In this document: positions 44,949 through 51,467 of the stretch, piece by piece
How positions within the stretch are numbered: the stretch's first letter is position 1
How the letters are laid out: every line of letters begins with the position of its first letter
From: Ignavibacteriota bacterium
GTDB lineage: Bacteria; Bacteroidota; Ignavibacteria; Ignavibacteriales; Melioribacteraceae
Assembly: GCA_013112585.1 (NCBI GenBank)
Contig: JABFGH010000032.1
Location: 1 to 51,467 of the forward strand
Reading direction: 5' to 3'
Length of the DNA: 51,467 bases
The notes under the pieces: generated by a model
Databases searched by the model: none
The model's input: the letters and a program-made list of their open reading frames with translations, nothing else
Told to the model about the DNA's origin: nothing
Made by a program: the position numbers and the translations under genes

Positions 44949-45800
44949 TCATTTTGAATGCTTAAGGGCGAGTGATATCCATTCGTCCATTTTTTCTTTC
45001 CCGATAAGTTTTACTCCGCTGCTTTCATAACATTTCAAAATATCTTGTTCATCTTGTGCAAGTATTCCCGATAAAATTAAAATTCCATTATCGGCTAACT
45101 TAGATATTAAATCATCGGCAATATTAAGTAAAATATTTTTGTTGATGTTTGCAGTTATCAAGTCAAAATTATCTTCAGTAATATCGGCAATCTCTGCATG
45201 TTTGATTTCAATTTTATCTGAGCAGTTATTGGCATTGACGTTTTCAATTCCGTTTTCAAAACACCACTCATCGTTATCGATGGCAATTGCTTTTCCGCCA
45301 CCGAGTTTAACAGCCGCAATTGCAAGCACACCTGTTCCGCTTCCAACATCCAAAATCTTTTGTTCTGCCTGAACAAATTTTTCCAGCATTTTAATTACTA
45401 ATTTGGTTGTTTGATGTTCACCTGTACCGAAGGACATTTTGGGATCAATCTCCAAAACAATCTCATTATTTTTTGGAGTGTATCTGCGGAAAGAAGGTTT
45501 AATTACAATCCGCTCGCTGATTGGAATTACATTTATAGTTTTCTCCCATTCTTCATTCCAATTTTTATCTGTGAGAGTATTTTCCTTAACACTAAAACTT
45601 TCTAATAGATTATTTTTAACCAGGCTCTCAAGCTGTGCGTTTATTGAATTTGCATTGACCCGGCTGTTGGAATCCGCAAAAACTAAAAGCTTGTTGTAAT
45701 CTTCATTAATTCCGGTTATATCCAGTTCCCATAATATTCCGCTTATTAGATCGATGTTAAATGGTATAGCTGTAATTTCAAATTTTTTATATTCTTTCAT
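44949..45800 (-). CDS. prmA: Ribosomal protein L11 methyltransferase PrmA
   Basis: A 283-residue SAM-dependent methyltransferase that trimethylates ribosomal protein L11. SAM motif I LDVGSGTGVLAIAAVKLG, MSFGTGEHQTTKL just before it, and the ITANINKNILL active-site block are PrmA-specific. Last gene of the minus-strand operon starting at 51108; it begins 12 bases after the M28 gene. Confidence 0.94.
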   Translation of the reverse strand: MKEYKKFEITAIPFNIDLISGILWELDITGINEDYNKLLVFADSNSRVNANSINAQLESLVKNNLLESFSVKENTLTDKNWNEEWEKTINVIPISERIVIKPSFRRYTPKNNEIVLEIDPKMSFGTGEHQTTKLVIKMLEKFVQAEQKILDVGSGTGVLAIAAVKLGGGKAIAIDNDEWCFENGIENVNANNCSDKIEIKHAEIADITEDNFDLITANINKNILLNIADDLISKLADNGILILSGILAQDEQDILKCYESSGVKLIGKEKMDEWISLALKHSK

Positions 45801-45811
45801 TTACTATTTTC

Positions 45812-46792
45812 CTAAAAGGATATTGAATAAAGAAGTTTTACAATAACGTTACCGACTTGCTGAAGTGTTTCGATGCCTATTTTATCAATTGAATCAGCGT
45901 GTGTGTGCCAGTAATTTCTGTTCGTAGTGTTATGTCCAACATAATCTACATCCACAATATTAATTGATTTTATCCCACTCGAATTAAGCGGCACATGATC
46001 ATCATAAATTGGATTGCCGACAGTATTAATAAATTTAGCTGCATTAACAAACTTTGCGGTATTCCAAACTAACTCAACAATATCCGGGGCATATTGAACT
46101 GAGTATAGCTCTTTTTTGAATTGCGCATTTTTATCACCAACCAAATCCAACAGTATAGCAAAGATCGGTTTATCATTCTGCTTTACTGAAGCAGAAAAAT
46201 ATTTTGAACCAAGGCAGAAATTAAGCAAGTCATTAGCTTTGCCGTAATCTTCACCGTCAAAAAATATAATATCAAGGCCGTAGTTAAGTTTATTTTCTGA
46301 AATTATGCGGGCAGTTTCAAGAAGCACAGCTACTCCGCTTGCGCCGTCATTTGCGCCTATTATGGGAATACTTTGCATTTGCGGGTCTTTCTCTTCATCC
46401 GCCCACGGTCGTGTATCCCAATGTGCGCATAATAAAATTCTATTTTCTTTTTCGGGATTAAATTTACCGATAATATTTGTGAGTGATAATTTTTCCCCGT
46501 CATAACCGGGATATTCAAAATTCTGTAGGATTACTTCATCTGCATATTGATTAAGTTTTGAAGATAGAAAAGCCAAAGTATTTTTATGCCCTTCCGAATT
46601 GGGATTGCGCGGACCAAAGTCAGTTTGCTTTTTAATCATTGCAAATGCGTTGTCCGCATCAAATATTGGCGAGTTCTTTTGAAAATTAATTTTATAAGCG
46701 GGTATCACAATCTGCTCTTCTTTTTCATTACATGAAAAAATAAACGACGCAATTAAAATGCAATTTAAAAATTGGCTTAATCTGTTTCGCAT
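45812..46792 (-). CDS. M28-family lipoprotein, glutaminyl-peptide cyclotransferase-like
   Basis: A 326-residue lipoprotein (IFSC lipobox). ILLCAHWDTRPWADEE, GANDGASGVAVLLETARI and FFDGEDYGK, followed by a CLGSKYFS block and a DDHVPLNSSGI block, have the order and wording of bacterial type II glutaminyl cyclases such as the Porphyromonas enzyme, rather than of generic M28 aminopeptidases. Such enzymes convert N-terminal Gln to pyroglutamate on exported proteins. Single metal ligands Asp, Glu and His are present. The alternative is an aminopeptidase. It overlaps the preceding small gene by 16 bases. Confidence 0.82.
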   Translation of the reverse strand: MRNRLSQFLNCILIASFIFSCNEKEEQIVIPAYKINFQKNSPIFDADNAFAMIKKQTDFGPRNPNSEGHKNTLAFLSSKLNQYADEVILQNFEYPGYDGEKLSLTNIIGKFNPEKENRILLCAHWDTRPWADEEKDPQMQSIPIIGANDGASGVAVLLETARIISENKLNYGLDIIFFDGEDYGKANDLLNFCLGSKYFSASVKQNDKPIFAILLDLVGDKNAQFKKELYSVQYAPDIVELVWNTAKFVNAAKFINTVGNPIYDDHVPLNSSGIKSINIVDVDYVGHNTTNRNYWHTHADSIDKIGIETLQQVGNVIVKLLYSISF

Positions 46793-47016
46793 AAAATCTC
46801 ACAAAGTTTATCAATAAAACTTCTTGCAATTTTATCTTTCTCAACATCCTTATGAATTAAAATGGAAAATGCCAATACGGATGAATTAAAAAATTCGTTA
46901 CTCAGCAATTCATCAATTTTATTTGCTCTGCTTGTGTAATTTGTTTGTGCTGAGATTGATGCTGCAGAAATAAAAAGAATAAATGCAAGAGCAGATAACA
47001 ACTGTGTTATTTTCAT
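46777..47016 (-). CDS. Small exported protein, unknown function
   Basis: A 79-residue protein with a signal peptide ending SISA before Gln-Thr-Asn; the mature part of about 56 residues is helical and charged, with a Cys pair near the C-terminus (LCEILCETD). It sits between the TatD fusion (31-base gap) and the glutaminyl-cyclase-like gene (16-base overlap), so it is probably translated as part of the operon. No family recognised. Confidence 0.55.
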   Translation of the reverse strand: MKITQLLSALAFILFISAASISAQTNYTSRANKIDELLSNEFFNSSVLAFSILIHKDVEKDKIARSFIDKLCEILCETD

Positions 47017-47046
47017 TTTAATTTTTCGGTAAGATTTTAAGATTGA

Positions 47047-48405
47047 TTAAAAATATTCACGTACCCTAAAGTCAACACCAATTTTGTCTGTCACAAACTC
47101 TTTTGCTTTTTCAGTATCAACCTCATTAAGTCCAACTATGCTCATAACCACATGTGTATATTTCTTAGCGCTTTTTGCAAACTGAATCATCTCATCATGC
47201 ATTTTCGGATCAACGCGCATTAATTTTGCGTATTGTTCAGGGTCTACGGAATTTAGGCTGATAGAAACGGTATCAATTAAACCTTCAAGTTCGGGTGTTA
47301 TATCTTTTTTATTTATAATATTTCCATGACCATCAGTATTCATGCGGGTTTTGCCGCCGTTCTCTTTTACATAAGATGCAATTTGTTTTACAACTTCCCA
47401 TCTTATTGTGGGTTCGCCATAACCGCAAAACACAATTTCTTCGTATTGTTTCGGGTCTCCTATTTCTTTTATATAAACTTCGGCATCGGGTTCCTGCGAT
47501 TTATCCATCTTTAATTTGTAGCCCTTAATAATTGCCTCACCTTTACGGTCACAAAAAACGCAATCGGCATTGCATCTATTGGTAACATTAACATAAAGTG
47601 AATTATCAATTTTATAAGTAAAACTTAAATTGTTTTTACTTCCGATACCAAATAATTTAAATGCATTAAATGAAGTTGTACGTGCAACATCATCGATTGA
47701 AAGATTATGGATCTCCGCTATTTTTTCAGCAACTAATGCAACGTAAGCGGGCTCATTTCTTTTACCTCTGTATGGTACAGGTGTCATAAAAGGGGAATCT
47801 GTTTCAAGCAATAAATGTTCAATATTAATTTGACTTACAATTTTTCTAATGTTATCAGCTTTCTTAAAGGTAACATTGCCCGGGAAAGATATAAAATGTT
47901 TCATGGCTATTAATTCTTTTGCATCGTCAAGCGAGCCGGCAAAGCAATGGAATTGCGCACGCAGTTCAGTCCCGCTGTACTTTCTAATTATTTCCATCAT
48001 ATCATCATTTGCCTCGCGGTTATGAATTATAACCGGTAGCTTTAACTCAAGCGAAAGATCAAGCTGAGCTTCAAAAGCTTTAATTTGTAATTCCTTCGGT
48101 GAGAAATCATAATAATAATCCAAGCCGATTTCACCGATAGCGGCTACCTTTTTGTGATCGGCTAATAGTTTTATTTTTTCTATTAAATCGTCTGTCCATT
48201 CTGCCGTATCATGCGGATGGAATCCTACCGCTGCATAAATAAAATCATAAGTTTCGGCTAACTGAATTGCTTGAGATGATGATGCTAAATCAGTCCCCGG
48301 CACAAGTATATAATCAACGCCGGCGTTTTTAGCTCGTTCAATTACCTGTTCAAGCTCGTTATTGTAATTGGGGTAAAAAAGGTGTGCATGAGTATCAACG
48401 TACAT
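47047..48405 (-). CDS. TatD-family nuclease fused to a TatD-linked radical SAM domain
   Basis: A 452-residue fusion. Residues 1-258 are a complete TatD metal-dependent hydrolase: His6 and His8 (DTHAH), Glu92 (GEIGLDYYYD), His128, His153 and Asp203 (ETDSPF). Residues about 265-452 are a radical SAM domain with CxxxCxxC at Cys278, 282 and 285 (NRCNADCVFCDRKG) and a CGYGEPTIRW block, as in the radical SAM family known to be encoded beside tatD. No stop or frameshift separates the halves. TatD has 3'-5' DNase or D-aminoacyl-tRNA deacylase activity; the reaction of the partner is unknown. Confidence 0.9.
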   Translation of the reverse strand: MYVDTHAHLFYPNYNNELEQVIERAKNAGVDYILVPGTDLASSSQAIQLAETYDFIYAAVGFHPHDTAEWTDDLIEKIKLLADHKKVAAIGEIGLDYYYDFSPKELQIKAFEAQLDLSLELKLPVIIHNREANDDMMEIIRKYSGTELRAQFHCFAGSLDDAKELIAMKHFISFPGNVTFKKADNIRKIVSQINIEHLLLETDSPFMTPVPYRGKRNEPAYVALVAEKIAEIHNLSIDDVARTTSFNAFKLFGIGSKNNLSFTYKIDNSLYVNVTNRCNADCVFCDRKGEAIIKGYKLKMDKSQEPDAEVYIKEIGDPKQYEEIVFCGYGEPTIRWEVVKQIASYVKENGGKTRMNTDGHGNIINKKDITPELEGLIDTVSISLNSVDPEQYAKLMRVDPKMHDEMIQFAKSAKKYTHVVMSIVGLNEVDTEKAKEFVTDKIGVDFRVREYF

Positions 48406-48426
48406 TTGGGGGTAAATCCTTTTAGT

Positions 48427-50604
48427 TTAGAATAACAACTCTAAATTTAATGAAATATTTCTGATTGGTGAAATATTACCAATGACTTCGACATAATTAT
48501 AATTAAGTAGATTGTAAATATTAAGATTTAAATTAGCTGGGATATTAAAATTGAAAAAAGAAAAACCGGCGTGCAAATCGATTACAAAAACATCAACCCG
48601 TTTATCCCCGTCTATTACGAAATCATTTTCAATTAATTCTCTATCAACTTCCTCAACTTTGGATAGATAGCGAACATCGGTGCCAAGATTAAAACTGCCA
48701 AGCGTGTATTCAGCTTCGGCGTAAATTGTATTGCGCGGGCGGTACTTTAATGCAATTTTATTTTCAATATCGCGTGCCCATAGATATGAATATGAAAACT
48801 TAAATGAAGTGCCGATGCTTTCCAGTTCAAAACCGGTGCTTATATCAATGCCTTGTATTCTTGCTCTTGTAACATTTCTAAATTGAATAAATCGACTATC
48901 CCCATCGCTTGTTAACGTGGGTTCAACTAAATCAAAGTACTCACTATGAAAAATTGCAGCATCAAAATTTATTTTATCGAAAAACAAATGAATAATTCCG
49001 GCTTCCAGCGTGTAATTGTTTTCCGGGTCAAGCTCTAAATTTGGTCTAATAATTAAACCGCTTGCATTAGTGGATGTATAAGTTTCAGCTAATGTAGGTG
49101 CTCTGAAGCCGGTTCCGGCAAAAGCACGCAGAATTGTTTTTTCATTAATTTTATAATTTGCACCAAGCTTTGGCGAAAAAGAATTTACAGCATCCAGTTG
49201 ATTTATTTTACTGTAGTCAAATCTTAATCCGGCAGTAAGTGTAAGCTTCTTTGTAAATTTATTTTCGGCTTGGGCATATAAACCAAAGGTATTTGCATCG
49301 GGGCTGCCGAATATTGTTGAACTAACTTGACTTATTGAACTTTCCAAACCGCCGATAATTAGCAGGTTATCACTTACACTAAAATTAGTTTGAACCTCGG
49401 CACGGTAAAGTTCCGAGCGGGATGAATTTTCACTCCCCAAAATTTCCTTCCAGTAATTATTGTATAAACTAAGTTTAACGTTGTATGAGAATACTTTGCT
49501 GATAATTGATTCATAGATTAGTCCCGAAATAATTCTATCCGATTTGACCCTTGCGCCCAAATCTAAATCGGGCGGTTCCAATGCCTGCCGGGAATTTTTC
49601 CAGAAATTAAAATTGCCCCGATCGTGAGAATAGCCTGCTGCGATGAACGAAAGTTTTGAAAAATCATTTATCTTGTAAGTTGATTTAAGGAAACCGGAAT
49701 AACGTTTAAGGTCATTGTTCCTCTTATAACTTAAATCTTCAGTGCGGGTTAATGAAAGAGAAATTCCAAAATCACCAAATGTATTTGAATGTGATGCAGT
49801 AATTCCGTTGAATGTTCTATAGCTGTTATTCCATTTCCATTCATCATGAGCGGGGTTATCATAAACACCAAAATAACTTTTAACAAGAGTGATAGGTTTT
49901 GAAGTGATATTTTTCGAAATGATATTAACGACACCGCCGATTGCGGCAGAACCGTATAGTGCGCTTGATGAACCTTTTATCACTTCAATTCTTTCTACAT
50001 CCGTAACAGGAATCATTTCCCAAACCAGTTCGCCCGTATCGCCGGTAGAAAGCGGTAAGCCGTCCAAAGTCATTAAAACTCTTGTTCCGGCACCGCGGCT
50101 AAATCCGCTTGAGCCTCTTATACTTACCTGATCGAGTGCAACATTTACACCGGGTGTATATCTAAGTATCTCATCAATTTTAACAATATTCTTTTTTGAA
50201 ATCCTATTGGAGTTTATTACTGATGTACTTACAGGCAGCTCCGATAAATTTTGTTTATGCTTTCCCGCAGATATTACAACTTGATCATATTGAAGAATTT
50301 TTTCGGTTAGAGTAATATTGAGAATTATATTATTTCCACTAATAATTATCGGGTCGGAAATATTTTTTTTGTAGCCGACCATTGATGCTTCCAAAATATA
50401 TGTTCCCGATTTTAAGCCGGATAATTCAAACATTCCGTTTTTATCCGAAACGGTGCCGATAATTGTTCCTTCAATTAAAATATTTGCGCCGACAAGCGGG
50501 CTGCCGTTCGCATCAGTAATACTGCCGCTGATGGAACCTGTTTGACCGTTTAGAATAGTTGCTAATATTAGAAAAAAAAGAGATATAATTATTTTAACTT
50601 TCAT
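48427..50604 (-). CDS. TonB-dependent outer-membrane receptor
   Basis: A 725-residue receptor. The signal peptide is cleaved before Gln-Thr-Gly. A carboxypeptidase-regulatory-like beta domain (about 22-107, GSISGSITDANGSPLVGANI) precedes the plug (about 120-225, with VSIRGSSGFSRGAGTRVLM and GSAAIGGVVNIISK) and a 22-strand barrel ending in LNLELLF. The size fits siderophore, cobalamin or metal receptors better than large SusC proteins. The preceding lipoprotein gene ends immediately before it and may supply a surface partner. No Fur-like site was recognised. Confidence 0.9.
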   Translation of the reverse strand: MKVKIIISLFFLILATILNGQTGSISGSITDANGSPLVGANILIEGTIIGTVSDKNGMFELSGLKSGTYILEASMVGYKKNISDPIIISGNNIILNITLTEKILQYDQVVISAGKHKQNLSELPVSTSVINSNRISKKNIVKIDEILRYTPGVNVALDQVSIRGSSGFSRGAGTRVLMTLDGLPLSTGDTGELVWEMIPVTDVERIEVIKGSSSALYGSAAIGGVVNIISKNITSKPITLVKSYFGVYDNPAHDEWKWNNSYRTFNGITASHSNTFGDFGISLSLTRTEDLSYKRNNDLKRYSGFLKSTYKINDFSKLSFIAAGYSHDRGNFNFWKNSRQALEPPDLDLGARVKSDRIISGLIYESIISKVFSYNVKLSLYNNYWKEILGSENSSRSELYRAEVQTNFSVSDNLLIIGGLESSISQVSSTIFGSPDANTFGLYAQAENKFTKKLTLTAGLRFDYSKINQLDAVNSFSPKLGANYKINEKTILRAFAGTGFRAPTLAETYTSTNASGLIIRPNLELDPENNYTLEAGIIHLFFDKINFDAAIFHSEYFDLVEPTLTSDGDSRFIQFRNVTRARIQGIDISTGFELESIGTSFKFSYSYLWARDIENKIALKYRPRNTIYAEAEYTLGSFNLGTDVRYLSKVEEVDRELIENDFVIDGDKRVDVFVIDLHAGFSFFNFNIPANLNLNIYNLLNYNYVEVIGNISPIRNISLNLELLF

Positions 50605-51108
50605 CTATTTACCTCCCGGCGGCTGGGGCGGAGGATTATTAAAATCGCATACAATATTTATATCGCTTAAAAATTCTCCTTCGGGAATAGTAAGTTTGCC
50701 AAATTCAGATGAATCGCTTTCGGAATTGTAAACACCTGCAACCACCCAAGCACTGCGTACTAATTGAATTTCGGTCTCGGTGGTTTGTGCAACGGCTAAG
50801 TAGGCAAAATCACCGGCTTCAATACTGTTTAGTACCGGTTGGTTTTTAGATGTATTGTAGCTGTAGCTTTTAGCACCAAACGGTATTACTTCACTTGCAT
50901 ATTTTATATTAATAAAATCAAAATCTGCTGCACTTTTAATTTCATTTTTGAATAAAACAATATTTGTAGATGTAATATTTTCGTCCCACTCCCCAATAAA
51001 TGTAATCGTTCCGCTAAAGCCCACTTCGGTTTTTTCAGGCTCAGGTTCAATACCTTTTCCGCATGCCGAAAAAATTATAACTGAAATTACTAATAGTTTT
51101 AAGTACAT
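50605..51108 (-). CDS. Lipoprotein paired with the TonB receptor
   Basis: A 167-residue protein; lipobox FSAC (Cys16) then an acidic Pro/Glu linker (GIEPEPEKTE) and a beta-sandwich-like domain of about 130 residues ending NPPPQPPGGK. Its stop codon directly abuts the receptor start, so the two are cotranscribed and probably translationally coupled. First gene of a six-gene operon running to prmA. Not recognisable as SusD or HmuY. Confidence 0.6.
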   Translation of the reverse strand: MYLKLLVISVIIFSACGKGIEPEPEKTEVGFSGTITFIGEWDENITSTNIVLFKNEIKSAADFDFINIKYASEVIPFGAKSYSYNTSKNQPVLNSIEAGDFAYLAVAQTTETEIQLVRSAWVVAGVYNSESDSSEFGKLTIPEGEFLSDINIVCDFNNPPPQPPGGK

Positions 51109-51231
51109 GAATGAAATTACACTCTGGAGAATGAAAATTCAAGAGGGATATTTATAAGGTTTAGAAATTGTAAAAATAATTAGAGTTAAAAGGCTAAGTT
51201 CCATTAATAACAGCAAAATAAATTTATACTT

Positions 51232-51289
51232 GAACTACTCCGTAGTTCCTTCTCGCATTGTTATCATTTACCACGGATTTTATCCGTGG
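51232..51289. repeat. Hairpin pair related to the 43.6-kb array
   Basis: gaactac-tcc-gtagttc (51232-51248) and ccacggat-ttt-atccgtgg (51271-51289) occupy the same order and spacing class as the first two hairpins of the 43555-44259 units, embedded in similar cttgaact/ggttatt flanks. Both stems differ by paired changes. Confidence 0.7.
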
Positions 51290-51356
51290 TTATTAAGCTT
51301 TAACCCCTTGTATGTTGAAAGTTAATAATGGAAAAATAGTAAAAAAATAGTTAAGT

Positions 51357-51467
51357 ATGGAAAAGGAGGAATACCCCTTGGTCTACGAGACCGACCCGGA
51401 GTTTCTTCTTTTCGTCAGGCAAATAGCGTGGAATAACCTGGTTGTAAGAAACCGCATAGGACAAGGA
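51357..51467 (+). CDS. Partial ORF running off the window, unknown
   Basis: Thirty-seven codons without a stop start MEKEEYPLVYETDPEFLLF. The strong Shine-Dalgarno aaggagga lies inside this frame (about 51362-51369), 8 bases before an in-frame TTG at 51378, which may be the true start. G+C is 53 of 111 bases, and codons such as tac, gac, ccg and gcg are richer in G/C at third positions than those of neighbouring genes. This suggests a gene of different origin. Too short to identify. Confidence 0.4.
   Translation, partial: MEKEEYPLVYETDPEFLLFVRQIAWNNLVVRNRIGQG

Overview
The window is AT-rich bacterial chromosome. Several things point to an Ignavibacteria/Bacteroidota-Chlorobi-group organism: a type IX secretion (T9SS) C-terminal sorting domain with the YPNPFNPSTTI motif, a SusC-style TonB receptor with an N-terminal carboxypeptidase-like domain, DUF4301 and (probably) DUF6588 proteins, and signal peptides cleaved before glutamine. 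This placement rests on protein families only; no rRNA marker is present.

Layout. Positions 1-3300 are an accessory-looking stretch: a secreted barrel-like protein, a 47-codon ORF, a frameshifted Sel1-repeat lipoprotein and a lysine-rich membrane protein. Diverged direct repeats flank the first part. Positions 3360-4180 are a dense non-coding block. It holds two MITE-like hairpin elements around a predicted cloverleaf, then tRNA-fMet (minus strand) with its terminator, then four exact-length 79-bp tandem units built from the promoter and 5' half of that tRNA. Positions 4357-11800 hold housekeeping genes: recN, a DUF6588-like protein and a lipoprotein, hemW, a glutamate/aspartate-type symporter, and a DUF4301 protein. 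Positions 12139-16967 encode two sensor histidine kinases. Positions 17295-23720 hold a complete Rnf operon, rnfCDGEA-apbE-rnfB plus a RseC-like gene. Positions 23850-32838 encode a 1505-residue propeller/PAS kinase, a T9SS-sorted M23 peptidase, a secreted protein and a saccharopine-dehydrogenase-like protein. Two TIR-bounded non-autonomous elements follow at 32841-33305.

The minus strand from 43407 down to 35133 is a menaquinone operon, menF-D-H-B-A-C-E. A probable DHNA-CoA thioesterase converges on it from the plus strand. Between 43555 and 44259 lies a 2.4-copy tandem array of short-loop hairpins. A covarying relative of two of these hairpins recurs at 51232-51289. A MarR regulator follows. 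Then comes a minus-strand operon: lipoprotein, TonB receptor, TatD-radical SAM fusion, small secreted protein, M28/glutaminyl-cyclase-like protein, prmA. The last 111 bases open a partial ORF of different base composition.

How the genes fit together. Rnf (ferredoxin:NAD+ oxidoreductase, with ApbE attaching FMN) and menaquinone synthesis both serve membrane electron transport. The Gln+1 signal peptides together with a glutaminyl-cyclase-like enzyme suggest N-terminal pyroglutamate capping of exported proteins. The most novel material is non-coding: the tRNA-fMet-derived tandem array, the covarying hairpin cassettes, and the cloverleaf between two hairpin elements.
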